Below are positions 1 to 8,780 of a DNA stretch of 64,000 nt, piece after piece. A model generated the notes under the pieces. The model was not told where the DNA came from, did no database searches, and was given only the letters and a program-made list of their open reading frames with translations. The position numbers and the translations under genes were made by a program. Where the stretch lies: positions 2,474,961 through 2,538,960 of the forward strand of contig NZ_KB913031.1 of assembly GCF_000384155.1 (NCBI RefSeq), given 5' to 3'. Numbering within the stretch: the first letter of the stretch is position 1; the number at the start of each line of letters is the position of its first letter. The stretch comes from Methylophilus sp. 42 (GTDB lineage: Bacteria > Pseudomonadota > Gammaproteobacteria > Burkholderiales > Methylophilaceae).

Positions 1-282
1 CCCCCAAAATTTGCCCTGCCACTGACCACCTTTGCCGAGTATCAAGCCTTGATCAAAGCATCCATCGATTTCTTGTCCGCACTGGAAGCCAGCCAGATTG
101 ATGGCCAGGAAACCAGGGAAATCTCTATCCCGCGTGGCACCGAAGTTCGCGTCGTACAAGGCCAGCCACATCTGCTGAATAACATTTTGCCCAACTTTTA
201 CTTCCACCTGACCACCGCCTACGCCATTTTGCGCAATATCGGTGTGGATGTTGGTAAACAGGATTTCTTAGGCAGAAGCTAA
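1..282 (+). CDS. DUF1993 family protein, C-terminal part
   Basis: The frame is open from the first base, so the 5 prime end lies outside the window; about 93 residues are visible. The sequence matches the C-terminal half of DUF1993 proteins, with a conserved segment NFYFHLTTAYAILR followed by GVDVGKQDFLG at the very end. DUF1993 proteins are small cytoplasmic proteins of about 170 residues, related in fold to DinB-like four-helix bundles, and have no firm function. A good intrinsic terminator follows the stop. The family call is from motif recognition only. Confidence 0.8.
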   Translation, partial: PPKFALPLTTFAEYQALIKASIDFLSALEASQIDGQETREISIPRGTEVRVVQGQPHLLNNILPNFYFHLTTAYAILRNIGVDVGKQDFLGRS

Positions 283-297
283 CCATATATACAAAAA

Positions 298-315
298 AGT
301 GGGCAATTGCCCACT
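298..315 (-). terminator. Palindromic terminator, minus strand
   Basis: AGTGGGCAATTGCCCACT is a perfect 18-base palindrome. Read on the minus strand it is followed by a run of T (complement of the A tract at 293-298). It would end transcription of the dienelactone hydrolase gene. Confidence 0.6.
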
Positions 316-329
316 GTTATTACTTTCCC

Positions 330-358
330 GCCAGCCGCTTACCAGGGCTGGCTTTTTT
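330..358 (+). terminator. Intrinsic terminator after DUF1993 gene
   Basis: GCCAGCC (330-336) pairs with GGCTGGC (346-352) and is followed by six T. It overlaps the stop codon of the opposing dienelactone hydrolase gene, so the two convergent genes are packed end to end. Confidence 0.75.
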
Positions 359-1259
359 ATGCTGATGTTCTCAAGTGCTGGTTAAAAAAGTCTATACTGC
401 GTTGCCAGGCCAGCGTAGCGGCGGCCTCATCATAACGTGGTGTCGTATCATTATTAAACCCATGCTGGGTGCCCGCATATTGATAGGCCTGATATGCTTT
501 ACCCGCAGATTTCAGCGCCTGTTCATAAGGCGGCCAGCTGGCATTAACACGCTCATCCTGCTCGGCAAAATGAATCAGCAATGGTGACTTGATGGCAGGC
601 ACGGCCTCCAATGGCGGCGCACTACCGTAAAAAGGCACGGCTGCGGCCAACGTTGGTAATCGCGTCGCCAAAAGATTGCTCAGGCTGCCGCCATAGCAAA
701 AACCAATCGCCCCCACTCGCCCATTGCTCTCAGGCAATTGTGCCAGCCAGTGAAATGCCGCCACAAAGTCCTCTTGGGTTTTAGGCTGATCCAGCTTTTT
801 AAACAACTCGCGCGCAGCATCCTCATCCCCCGGATAGCCGCCCAGCGGCGTTAACGCATCAGGCGCAAAAGCAATAAAGTTCTCCAGCGCCACGCGGCGG
901 GCAATATCTTCGATATGCGGATTCAGCCCACGATTCTCATGAATCACCAGGACAGCTGGCAATTTACCAGTGATGTTGACCGGCTTGACCAGATAGCCTC
1001 TGACTTTGCCATAGCCCTTGGGCGACTCGACTTCGACATACTGCGCCTGGATACGGCCATCATTACCCGCAATGCGCTGGGCATAGGCAAACTTTGGGGT
1101 CAAGGCCTCCAGCAAGCCGACGGCCGTAAATGCACCGGCAAATCTGCCAGCTTTAGAGATAAATGTACGCCGGTCTATGTCACCGTGTACAAATTGATCA
1201 AACAACCTTAACGCTTCCGGGTGAAAGTCACTTGCAGTGTGTTTGGGAGGATTAGACAT
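357..1259 (-). CDS. Dienelactone hydrolase family protein, Tat-exported
   Basis: An alpha/beta hydrolase of about 300 residues. The nucleophile elbow reads GFCYGGS, giving the cysteine nucleophile typical of dienelactone hydrolases, and a conserved histidine lies in TQHGFNN near the C-terminus. The N-terminus carries a twin-arginine motif (RRTFISKAG) followed by a hydrophobic stretch, so the enzyme is probably exported to the periplasm by Tat. I prefer the ATG at 1259: AGGAG then sits 9 bases upstream, whereas the ATG at 1268 is only 2 bases from it. The natural substrate is unknown; exported family members are not necessarily part of aromatic ring-cleavage pathways. Confidence 0.85.
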   Translation of the reverse strand: MSNPPKHTASDFHPEALRLFDQFVHGDIDRRTFISKAGRFAGAFTAVGLLEALTPKFAYAQRIAGNDGRIQAQYVEVESPKGYGKVRGYLVKPVNITGKLPAVLVIHENRGLNPHIEDIARRVALENFIAFAPDALTPLGGYPGDEDAARELFKKLDQPKTQEDFVAAFHWLAQLPESNGRVGAIGFCYGGSLSNLLATRLPTLAAAVPFYGSAPPLEAVPAIKSPLLIHFAEQDERVNASWPPYEQALKSAGKAYQAYQYAGTQHGFNNDTTPRYDEAAATLAWQRSIDFFNQHLRTSA

Positions 1260-1289
1260 TGGATACATCTCCTAGCAATTTAAATATGT

Positions 1290-1781
1290 TTAGAGCAACA
1301 AGGCCATTGAAATATAGTTTTCATAGTGTTCATTAACTTTCACAGCATTGATGTGAAGTCCTTCTTTTAAGAAGCCAAATTGTTCATAGAGCTTAATGGC
1401 AACGTCGTTATGCTCTCTTACTGTTAATGTAATCCTGGTTAAACCGGACGCGCATGCAGCTTCCAGCGCAGCTTGCATTAAACGTTTGCCAATTCCCTGT
1501 TGCCGATGTCCGCGCACCACGCCTATTCCGAGCACGCCTGCATGTGCATACACCGGCCGATCAAGTGAGGCAATATCACACCAACCCACGACTTGCTGGT
1601 TGTAAAGTGCAATAAAATGCGGCCAATGTCCGGCAATATTTTTCCTCACGAAATTAACGGTCATCTCATGCGGCGGTCCTTCTGTGAAAGACAGGTATTT
1701 AAGCTCTCTGGCAACACTATCTACAGCAGCGGCAAAACCATCAATGTCATGCTCGCTTATAGGTTTAATCTCATATGTCAT
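1290..1781 (-). CDS. GNAT family N-acetyltransferase
   Basis: A 163-residue cytoplasmic GNAT protein. The acetyl-CoA binding motif A is visible as VVRGHRQQGIGKRLM, and motif B as NDVAIKLYEQFGF, which is the usual ending of single-domain GNATs. It would transfer an acetyl group from acetyl-CoA to an amine, but the acceptor cannot be told from sequence. It lies between the hydrolase and the methyltransferase on the same strand with short gaps, without clear functional linkage. Confidence 0.8.
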   Translation of the reverse strand: MTYEIKPISEHDIDGFAAAVDSVARELKYLSFTEGPPHEMTVNFVRKNIAGHWPHFIALYNQQVVGWCDIASLDRPVYAHAGVLGIGVVRGHRQQGIGKRLMQAALEAACASGLTRITLTVREHNDVAIKLYEQFGFLKEGLHINAVKVNEHYENYISMALLL

Positions 1782-1831
1782 TTTTTAATGCTACATGGCC
1801 TGTCAGGTGAAATAGTCAAAAAGCTCGAATA

Positions 1832-2479
1832 CTAAGCCAGCACATATTCAAGTGCCCAAAAGTGTTGCCATGCATGAAAGCGAACCTGGCTGGCCGAAGC
1901 ACTCACCGCGCCTCGCAGCTCCTGCTCGGTAAAAAAATTCTTCAGTATGCGATGTGTAGAACCATCCTCCAAACGACGTAGCTGATAAGTATTGCCTGAA
2001 GCGTCTGGTTCGCTAATCGGCGTGCTACTAGCCTCAACATATCGATTGTCCAGAAACACGACACGTGCCCCCTGTTTTAGCGAGGCATGGAGTTGATGGA
2101 GAAATAAACCAAGCCGTTCACGTGGTACATGAGAAAGCCAGAATCCAGCAAAGGCGGCAGAAAAATCGTCTTCACGCACTGGGGGATGATAGGCATCCCC
2201 AATCACAAACTGTACATGTGATATCTGAACGCGCTCATTAGCAATCGCGAGTGTCTCAGGCGATGCATCAATAGCAAGTAATGCTTGAACAACCGGTGCC
2301 AAGAACTGCGTCCAATAGCCCGTGCCACAAGCAACTTCAAGCAGATAATGGCCCTTAAACACCGATGGCAACCAGTGCTCAATATTTCTCAGGTCTGCCT
2401 GGCGCTCCGGTTTTAAATAAACACGATCATATTCGCGTGCTCTCGCTGAGTAATAGGCCTGTATTGTGTCAATGCTCAT
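1832..2479 (-). CDS. Class I SAM-dependent methyltransferase
   Basis: A 215-residue protein with the Rossmann-type SAM motif I LEVACGTGYWTQFL and a second acidic loop LLAIDASPE. The open frame extends further upstream, but AAGGAA just before the ATG at 2479 and the conserved N-terminus MSIDTIQAYYSARAREYD support this start, which places it 14 bases after the membrane-protein gene in the same direction. It resembles small-molecule methyltransferases of the UbiE/Methyltransf_11 kind. The substrate is unknown. Confidence 0.8.
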   Translation of the reverse strand: MSIDTIQAYYSARAREYDRVYLKPERQADLRNIEHWLPSVFKGHYLLEVACGTGYWTQFLAPVVQALLAIDASPETLAIANERVQISHVQFVIGDAYHPPVREDDFSAAFAGFWLSHVPRERLGLFLHQLHASLKQGARVVFLDNRYVEASSTPISEPDASGNTYQLRRLEDGSTHRILKNFFTEQELRGAVSASASQVRFHAWQHFWALEYVLA

Positions 2480-2493
2480 GCATTCCTTTAGAT

Positions 2494-3045
2494 TCAACCG
2501 GGCCTGTAACGCCAGCGTGGAATCAATAACAATGCCAGCAGTGAACCGATGGCAATCGCTACAGAAAGCCAAACCACGACATGGTGCTCTGCCATGTGTT
2601 CAGGATAAATTTTTAACACGGCGCCCAGGCCAATCGTATTGCCGCCAACCACTAATACTGCCGCAGCGTAATCATGAAACCGTCTGGCCTTATTCGCACC
2701 CATCGCCCATTTTGGATCCGTGTTATAGCTGGGCAATTCAATATGTGCGTTTTGCAGTCGCTCAAGCTCAGACAAAAAGGCCCTCAAATTAGTGATCGCC
2801 CGCTCAGCCTTGTAGTTCAAAAATGCGAGACATGTCGACGAGACAGGGAAACCAAGTACCAGCCACTCAACGGGCAGTTGGCTGGCCCCCTCGCCTGGTT
2901 TCAGTGCTACGAGGGCGGCAAGCAAGCTGACTGTGAGCGTGACATACAATGCCAGCGCTTGCTGACGTTGCGCAATTCTGGCGTTGACCTCCTGGTAGGC
3001 CGCAATAAACCTGTAATTAGCATCTACAATCAGTTTGGCAGTCAT
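2494..3045 (-). CDS. Membrane protein of unknown function
   Basis: 183 residues with about four hydrophobic helices: two near residues 30-80 (around YVTLTVSLLAALVAL and WLVLGFPVSSTCLAFL) and two near 125-175, separated by a soluble middle section rich in charged residues. The arrangement recalls SLATT-type two-plus-two membrane proteins, but I cannot assign it. It is followed directly by the methyltransferase gene on the same strand, so the two may be co-transcribed. Confidence 0.55.
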   Translation of the reverse strand: MTAKLIVDANYRFIAAYQEVNARIAQRQQALALYVTLTVSLLAALVALKPGEGASQLPVEWLVLGFPVSSTCLAFLNYKAERAITNLRAFLSELERLQNAHIELPSYNTDPKWAMGANKARRFHDYAAAVLVVGGNTIGLGAVLKIYPEHMAEHHVVVWLSVAIAIGSLLALLLIPRWRYRPG

Positions 3046-3078
3046 GCCATATACACTTTCTCACTATTCACTCATACC

Positions 3079-3113
3079 AAAAAGCCCCCATGCAAGCTGT
3101 GCATGAGGGCTTT
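3079..3113 (-). terminator. Terminator of the SsuD-like operon
   Basis: AAAGCCCCCATGCA and TGCATGAGGGCTTT form a 14-base stem with one mismatch; on the minus strand it ends in TTTTT. It lies just past the stop of the SsuD-like gene at 3132. Confidence 0.75.
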
Positions 3114-3131
3114 GTTTGCCAGCGTGTTAAC

Positions 3132-4292
3132 TTAAGCCACTGCGCGCAAATTACTCGCGCCTGATTTACCACGTACCAGCGGCAACACTTCTTCACCGAC
3201 ACGATACGCTTCTTCCAGATGCGGCGTACTGGCCAGGATAAAGGCATCTGTACCCAGTTGCACCAACTCATCCAGTCTGGCGGCGACATTCTCATAGCTA
3301 CCGACAATCCCCAAGGTCTGGCCACCGCGCAGCAAGCTGAATCCCGTCCAGATATTGGGCGACAGGATAAAGTCTTTGTAGCTGTTAATGGTTTGCGGTC
3401 TCAGGCCACGCTGGCGGCTGGCACCCACGGAATCCCCGGCGTTTTGTGCTTTGTAACGATCCAGTATCTCTTTCGGAATATTCTCAAAGCCACGGCTGAC
3501 TTCGCGCCATGCTTCTTCCTCGGTTGGACGCGCAACGATATCGACACGAATGGAGCACTTGATCTTGCGACCGAGGTGATCGGTGCGCTCTTTCACCCGC
3601 GCAAATTTGTCTTTGATCAAGTCAAAAGGCTCCAGCCATGACAGGTAGTAATCCGCATGCTTGGAAGCCGAAGCCAGCGCGGCATCAGAAGAGCCTGAGA
3701 AGTAGATTTCCGGGTACTCTTCTTTGGACAGCGGGTCTGGCAGGCCTGCATCTTCGACCTGGTAGAACTGGCCATTATAGGAGAACGGGCCACCTGCCCA
3801 GATGCCTTTAAGCACATCTAGGAACTCAGTGGTACGGCCATAACGGTCATCATGTTTGACCGGGTCTCCCCACCATAATTGTGAAGGACCGCCACCACCG
3901 GTAATAATGTTATATAAGGCGCGGCCACCGGTTGCACGTTGCAGGCTGGCAGTCATGCGCGCAGCCACCACCGGGTTAAGAAACCCAGGCTGGAACGGAA
4001 TCATGAAGCGGAAATTTTTCGTCTCGCGGGCCAGGAATGCAGAAATAACCCAAGGTTCATCCGTATTCGGGAAAGAGGGAATCAAACCGCCCTGGAAGCC
4101 GGAAATTTCAGCGGCACGTGCAATTTCTGCCAGGTAGTCGATGTAGGTGAAGCCATCGTCACCTCCGCCACCCAGACCACTCAAGGTCTTGTTGTCATTG
4201 CCAGGAAACCAGTCTCCACGGAAGGGATCACGCGCCCGGTGTGACCCTGGCTCGCCATGGGTTGGAATTCTCCAAAAAACATCTATGCTCAT
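3132..4292 (-). CDS. SsuD-like FMNH2-dependent monooxygenase (LLM family)
   Basis: A 386-residue luciferase-like monooxygenase of the alkanesulfonate monooxygenase group, expected to cleave a C-S bond with FMNH2 and O2 and release sulfite. The N-terminal VFWRIPTHGEPG keeps the SsuD histidine, the flavin-binding LLRGGQ keeps its arginine, and PHLEEAYRVGE near the end is diagnostic. From memory of E. coli SsuD, the positions of Cys54, His228 and Tyr331 appear to be Thr, Asp and Thr here, so the substrate may not be a plain alkanesulfonate. It is the second gene of a two-gene operon behind a sigma-54 promoter at 5446-5463. Reduced flavin would come from the reductase at 42301. Confidence 0.85.
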   Translation of the reverse strand: MSIDVFWRIPTHGEPGSHRARDPFRGDWFPGNDNKTLSGLGGGGDDGFTYIDYLAEIARAAEISGFQGGLIPSFPNTDEPWVISAFLARETKNFRFMIPFQPGFLNPVVAARMTASLQRATGGRALYNIITGGGGPSQLWWGDPVKHDDRYGRTTEFLDVLKGIWAGGPFSYNGQFYQVEDAGLPDPLSKEEYPEIYFSGSSDAALASASKHADYYLSWLEPFDLIKDKFARVKERTDHLGRKIKCSIRVDIVARPTEEEAWREVSRGFENIPKEILDRYKAQNAGDSVGASRQRGLRPQTINSYKDFILSPNIWTGFSLLRGGQTLGIVGSYENVAARLDELVQLGTDAFILASTPHLEEAYRVGEEVLPLVRGKSGASNLRAVA

Positions 4293-4311
4293 TATTTTCT
4301 CCTTATAAGTC

Positions 4312-5376
4312 CTAAGCGGCTTGCTTTTGCGCAGGATTAGTTAACTGGCGGACCAGCGGCAACACATGCGTGCCTACACGATAAGCCTCTTCAAAATGCG
4401 GCACGGCGGCCAGTACAAATTGCGTCACGCCCAAATGTGCGTAGGCCGCCAAGGCGGCCGCCACTTCGTCATAGCTACCGATCAGTGAAGCTTTGGCGCC
4501 CGTATGTTGCTCAGAGAAGCCTGGCCACAACAATGGAGAGTCATCGGCGGGGATAGCAGCCTCGGTTTGATTCAGGAAACGTTTGGCATCCTCCAGGGCT
4601 TCTTCACGCGTTTCACGGGCCAGCACGTCTATGCGCAAGGCAAAGTCGACTGCCCGGCCTTGTGCAATCTGGCGATACGCGGCAATTTGCTGCGCAATGG
4701 CATCATGTTCCACTGCATCCAGCACATGCACATCTGCATGCTTTGCGGATAGCTCAAGCTGAGCTGTGCTGTTGCCACCCAAATAAATGCTTGGCACTTG
4801 ACGGTCAGACAAAGGCCCTTGAAAACCGCCATCCTGCACTTCAAAAAAGCGTCCGACAAAATTAAACGGGAAGGTCGTTAAGACGCCTTTTGCCACGGTG
4901 ATGAATTCATCAATGCGCGCCAAAATATCCTGTTTGGGGACAAAGTCACCCAATTGCTTGCGGATGCGCTCGTCCTGGCTGCCTTCAGTGATATGCCAGG
5001 CAAACCGGCCACCGGTATAGCGCTGGAAACTGACCGCATTTTTGGCCGCATAGACAGCAGAACCGCGTGAAGCATCAAACTGGGTGAGCAATTTCAAACG
5101 CTGCGTGCTGCGTGCGACATAGCCCGCGACAATCCACGGCTCTTCGCCATCCGGATTATCTGGAATAAAAATGCCATTAAAACCGGAAAGGTCAGCCGCT
5201 TTGGTGACCTGGTGGATGTAATCGAAATAACTGAACGCATTGCGACGCGGGTCAGTCACGCCGTTACCGAATACGGGATAGTTGGGATCAGAGGCTTCGC
5301 CGCGGCGCTGCCTAGTCGCATTGCCATAGCGCGCATCGCCTGAAGTGGGTAATTGCCAATAAAATTGATTAGCCAA
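4312..5376 (-). CDS. Second SsuD-like flavin monooxygenase (LLM family)
   Basis: 354 residues of the same luciferase-like family, beginning ANQFYWQLPTSGD and ending with PHFEEAYRVGTHVLPLVR. I place the start at the TTG of 5376: AAGGAG lies 7 bases upstream and the homologous reading begins here, while the upstream extension looks non-coding. It is more divergent than its neighbour: the PTHG histidine is serine (PTSG) and the RGG arginine is not evident. It probably acts on a different organosulfur compound, or forms part of the same route. It is the first gene of the operon, about 60 bases downstream of the predicted sigma-54 start site. Confidence 0.8.
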   Translation of the reverse strand: MANQFYWQLPTSGDARYGNATRQRRGEASDPNYPVFGNGVTDPRRNAFSYFDYIHQVTKAADLSGFNGIFIPDNPDGEEPWIVAGYVARSTQRLKLLTQFDASRGSAVYAAKNAVSFQRYTGGRFAWHITEGSQDERIRKQLGDFVPKQDILARIDEFITVAKGVLTTFPFNFVGRFFEVQDGGFQGPLSDRQVPSIYLGGNSTAQLELSAKHADVHVLDAVEHDAIAQQIAAYRQIAQGRAVDFALRIDVLARETREEALEDAKRFLNQTEAAIPADDSPLLWPGFSEQHTGAKASLIGSYDEVAAALAAYAHLGVTQFVLAAVPHFEEAYRVGTHVLPLVRQLTNPAQKQAA

Positions 5377-5445
5377 AATGTTTCTCCTTCGTTGTGCAAG
5401 CAGCTTGTGCCTGCCCGTTGCAAATATGCACCTACGAAGATGTAT

Positions 5446-5463
5446 TGGCATGTTCCGTGCCAA
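5446..5463 (-). promoter_or_regulatory. Sigma-54 promoter of the SsuD-like operon
   Basis: On the minus strand TTGGCACGGAACATGCCA has GG and GC separated by exactly 10 bases, the invariant spacing of -24/-12 promoters. It precedes the gene starting at 5376. The rest of the 340-base gap (5377-5716) holds the upstream element at 5582 and nothing else I recognise. Confidence 0.8.
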
Positions 5464-5581
5464 CTGTTTTACGGGTTAGCTTGGAAGTGATAAATAGTGC
5501 TATCTATATGAATATTAAAAACAATTAAACATTCAACAAATGTAGACACACCAGCAAGAAAAGCCGCAAATGCAACAGCAT

Positions 5582-5597
5582 TGTTGCCCTGCAAACA
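5582..5597 (-). promoter_or_regulatory. Putative activator site (TGTTG-N6-CAACA type)
   Basis: TGTTGCCCTGCAAACA differs from the shared element by one base and lies about 120 bases upstream of the -24 box at 5460. An adjacent CAACAGCATTGTTG adds a second inverted pair of half-sites. Confidence 0.55.
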
Positions 5598-5716
5598 TTT
5601 CCCCTACTTTAAGTGTTGTTATTACAACTACAAGATGCCTGTGAAAAACGATACTGCATAAATCGACGTGAGATAGGGAGCGCCATGGCCGTAGCAGCAC
5701 TCAACATCCTAAAGGA

Positions 5717-6175
5717 CTAATCCATACGTTTCTGTTGACTGACAGGCACAGCAAGATATGCCCCAATATCTTTAAGCACGCGTTGCTCAAGTACGCCAAC
5801 AGTCACTTCTACACCTGCCGCCCTGAGAATATCAACACCTGCGCCAGCATTACGAGGGTCAGGATCAAGCGTGGCGATGACTACCCGTTTAATGCCACTG
5901 GCTGCCAGCGTTTTCGCACACGACGGCGTTCTACCATGAAATGCACACGGTTCCAGTGTCACAAAGGCCGTCAACTCAGACAGGTCACCTGACACCTTGG
6001 ACAACGCCATGGCTTCTGCATGCGGCTGCCCAGGTGACTGCGTATAGCCGCTCGCGACCACCCTGCCCTCCTTCACCAGCACACATCCGACCGGAGGATT
6101 GGGGCGACACGCAGGCCATGCCTGGCGGCCTACCCGCAAGGCATGATGCATGAAGTATTCGCAAAACGAAGACAC
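5717..6175 (-). CDS. Stand-alone RibD-type pyrimidine deaminase domain
   Basis: 152 residues of the zinc-dependent cytidine/deoxycytidylate deaminase fold, closest to the N-terminal domain of riboflavin enzyme RibD: PNPPVGCVLV at the start, the catalytic HAEAMAL, and the zinc cysteines in EPCAFHGRTPSC. The C-terminal reductase domain of RibD is absent, so this is deaminase only. In riboflavin synthesis such an enzyme deaminates the diamino-pyrimidinone ribosyl phosphate. Its place beside a nitroreductase and among flavin monooxygenases suggests extra flavin supply, but another deaminated substrate is possible. Confidence 0.8.
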   Translation of the reverse strand: MSSFCEYFMHHALRVGRQAWPACRPNPPVGCVLVKEGRVVASGYTQSPGQPHAEAMALSKVSGDLSELTAFVTLEPCAFHGRTPSCAKTLAASGIKRVVIATLDPDPRNAGAGVDILRAAGVEVTVGVLEQRVLKDIGAYLAVPVSQQKRMD

Positions 6176-6198
6176 ACTATTAACCTTTCACAGGATGA

Positions 6199-6801
6199 TT
6201 ATTCTGCAAAGCTAAACTTGCCTTCGGCAACAAACTTTTCAACCGGTTTTCTTGGCGTGGGCTGCTCGCGCTCATGAAAGTCTTCTGGCAACACAGACTT
6301 ATCCGCCTGTTTACCAACGGCAATCAGGATTTCTACTTGGTAACCTTCTGGCACGCCTAACACTTCTGGCGCAGCATCACGGTTAAAGCCACCAATCGCC
6401 CGTGTGCGCCAGCCCAGTTGATAGGCCTGGAAAGCCAGGCTGGCCCATGCCGCACCTGCGTCTAAAGAATGATTTTTTAATGGCGATGCTGCCGTCTCGC
6501 CCGGGCGCACATGTGTCTTTTTGGAAACCAGTGCAATCAGCACAGCGGCGCGATTGACCCAGCGCTGGTTGTTCTCGTTGAGCAATGCAAACAAATCGTC
6601 CCAGTGTGCAGAGCCATTTTTAGCATAAATAAAGCGCCAGGGTTGCGAGTTATTGGCCGAGGGGGCCCAGCGCGCGGCTTCAAACAGGCTGAGCAAAGTG
6701 GCGTCATCAATCGTCTCGCCGGTGTAGGCGCGTGGTGACCAGCGGTCAATAAAGATTGAAGCCACTTGATGTGGGGCATGTCGATTAGATAGTTGTGTCA
6801 T
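6199..6801 (-). CDS. Nitroreductase family protein
   Basis: A 200-residue FMN-binding nitroreductase fold protein. The FMN contact RWSPRAYTG and the ARWAPSANNSQPW segment are typical, as is the C-terminal GGFNRDAAPEVLGVPEG. These enzymes reduce quinones, nitro compounds, enones or flavins with NAD(P)H. GGAGAG lies 5 bases before the ATG. It is 24 bases upstream of the RibD-like deaminase gene and 95 bases downstream of yejA on the same strand, so it may be reached by read-through from the sigma-54 promoter of the yej operon. Its substrate here is unknown. Confidence 0.85.
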   Translation of the reverse strand: MTQLSNRHAPHQVASIFIDRWSPRAYTGETIDDATLLSLFEAARWAPSANNSQPWRFIYAKNGSAHWDDLFALLNENNQRWVNRAAVLIALVSKKTHVRPGETAASPLKNHSLDAGAAWASLAFQAYQLGWRTRAIGGFNRDAAPEVLGVPEGYQVEILIAVGKQADKSVLPEDFHEREQPTPRKPVEKFVAEGKFSFAE

Positions 6802-6895
6802 ATGACTCTCCGGATGTCATCTCAAAATAGGTCAAATTGCATCACCCTCGCATCCCATGAGAATGTGAGTAATCACACAGAATGCATGTTTGTTT

Positions 6896-8764
6896 TTAAT
6901 GCGAGGACGTTGGTATGGCTGCATGACTATCCCACCAGTAGGCAAGCACCCACTCTTGCGCACCGTAGTACTTGGGCAGCACTTGCGGGCGTTTTAAACG
7001 TTGGTGATAGATCATGTAATGCTTGGTCAGGTAGCGCCACGGAATGACGTAATGGCTATGCACCAGCACGCGGTCCAGTGCATGTGCGGCTATTTCCAGT
7101 TCATGCTGGCTATCGGCATCCAGTAGCTTCTGGATCAGCGCATCCAGCACCGGCGACTTCACACCAATCACGTTTTCCGAGCCCGGGACATCAGCATCCT
7201 TGCTGTTGAACTGACGCCAGAGCTCAGCACCAGGCATTCTGGCCTCGCGTAATGCAATGGTCGTGTAATCATAATCAAACTTACTCATCTGGCTGCGCGC
7301 GGTGGCCGCATCCGCTACCCGTTTGACGACTATCATTCCCAGCTTGGTCATATTCAAGCACACGGGATCCATATAAGGCGTCTGCCCGCGGTTAGCAAAA
7401 GTCACCTCAATCACAAACGGTTCGCCTTTGGCGTTACGCAACACGCCATCACGGTTATGCCAACCAGCCTGGCCTAACAATTCCAGCGCCTTGGTCAGGC
7501 TTTGGCGGATACTGCCAGGTGGTTTTGTATTCGGCTGCTCCAGCATGGGGCCAAACACCTCTTTCGGTAACTGGTCACGGTAGGGCTCCAAAATTGCCAA
7601 CTCTTCCACGCTGGGCACACCCTTGGCCGCCAATGGGCTATAGGCAAAATAGCTATTCACACGCTTGAATTCGTTATCAAAGATCTTCTGGTTCATAAAC
7701 TCGAAGTCCATGGCGTAGTTTAAGGCCAGCCGTACGCGCGGATCCTGGAATTTTTCGCGGCGCAGATTCACAATCCAGCCATTCATGGCAACCGGATTCT
7801 GGTGCGGCACCAGCTCCTTGACCAGTTCGCCTTCATCAAAGCGCTTGCCAATATACTGGCAGCACCAGTAACGCATTTTGTTTTCGTTCAAAAAGTCAAA
7901 GTCCCCCGCACGCAGCGCGGCGACCATGGTGTCAGTGTCTTTATAAATGCGGTAAATCACGCGTTCAAAGTTGTAACTGCCCGCGCGTGACGGCACCTGA
8001 TTACCCCAATAGGCAGGATTGCGTCTATAAGCCACATCTTGCCCGCTGACCGCGCGCTCGATTAAATAAGGCCCGGAGGCCACCGGGATTTCGAGGCCGA
8101 TCTTGTTAAATGGCACACGGCTACCATCCGCTTTCAATCCCCACTTGGGCGAAAATATTGGCAGGCTGCCTGCCACAAACGACAAATCCCTGCCCTTGCG
8201 TTTAAACTCAAAATGCACGGTTTGTGCATCAATCACCGTCAGTGATTTAATCTCTGAGAAATAAGCCTTGAAGCGTGGATTACCTTCTTTATTGGTCAAG
8301 GTATCAAACGAATATTTGACCTCTTTGGCCGTGACCGGGTCACCGTTGGAGAACTTGGCAGACGGATTGATATGAAACGTCACGGCACTGAAATCCGGCG
8401 CCAGCTTGATGTCGTCGGCCAGCAAGCCATATTGGGTATTGATCTCATCCAGGCTGTATACCGTCAGTGTTTCAAACATCTGTTCAATCAGGCCGGGGGC
8501 TGGCTTGCCTTTAAGGCTGAATGGATTGAATTTATCAAAGCCGCTGTTCTGGCTGATCACGGCAAAACGAATCTGGCCGCCTTTGGGGGCGTCAGGATTG
8601 GCATAGTCAAAATGTTTGAAATCGGCTGGATATTTTGGCTCGCCAAACTGAGCCACGGCGTGCGCAGACAAAGCACTATCCATAGGCAGCATGACACCTG
8701 TCACAAAAGACAGCGCCATCAGCAAGGCCCAGGGCAATAAAGAGTGATTGGATCGAATATGCAT
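6896..8764 (-). CDS. yejA: YejA-like periplasmic peptide-binding protein
   Basis: 622 residues, family 5 extracellular solute-binding protein of the YejA type. A signal peptide (MHIRSNHSLLPWALLMALSF region, cleavage near SAHA) is followed by GEPKYPADFKHFDYANPDAPKG, which YejA proteins share, and then by the family 5 fold. YejA feeds the YejBEF importer, which in enterobacteria carries oligopeptides and microcin C. It follows yejF by 16 bases, completing the gene order B-E-F-A. I start it at the ATG of 8764 because the signal peptide begins there; no strong ribosome site is seen. Its sulfur-type promoter suggests import of sulfur-containing peptides. Confidence 0.85.
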   Translation of the reverse strand: MHIRSNHSLLPWALLMALSFVTGVMLPMDSALSAHAVAQFGEPKYPADFKHFDYANPDAPKGGQIRFAVISQNSGFDKFNPFSLKGKPAPGLIEQMFETLTVYSLDEINTQYGLLADDIKLAPDFSAVTFHINPSAKFSNGDPVTAKEVKYSFDTLTNKEGNPRFKAYFSEIKSLTVIDAQTVHFEFKRKGRDLSFVAGSLPIFSPKWGLKADGSRVPFNKIGLEIPVASGPYLIERAVSGQDVAYRRNPAYWGNQVPSRAGSYNFERVIYRIYKDTDTMVAALRAGDFDFLNENKMRYWCCQYIGKRFDEGELVKELVPHQNPVAMNGWIVNLRREKFQDPRVRLALNYAMDFEFMNQKIFDNEFKRVNSYFAYSPLAAKGVPSVEELAILEPYRDQLPKEVFGPMLEQPNTKPPGSIRQSLTKALELLGQAGWHNRDGVLRNAKGEPFVIEVTFANRGQTPYMDPVCLNMTKLGMIVVKRVADAATARSQMSKFDYDYTTIALREARMPGAELWRQFNSKDADVPGSENVIGVKSPVLDALIQKLLDADSQHELEIAAHALDRVLVHSHYVIPWRYLTKHYMIYHQRLKRPQVLPKYYGAQEWVLAYWWDSHAAIPTSSH

Positions 8765-8780
8765 ATTGTTTTTATCTTGA

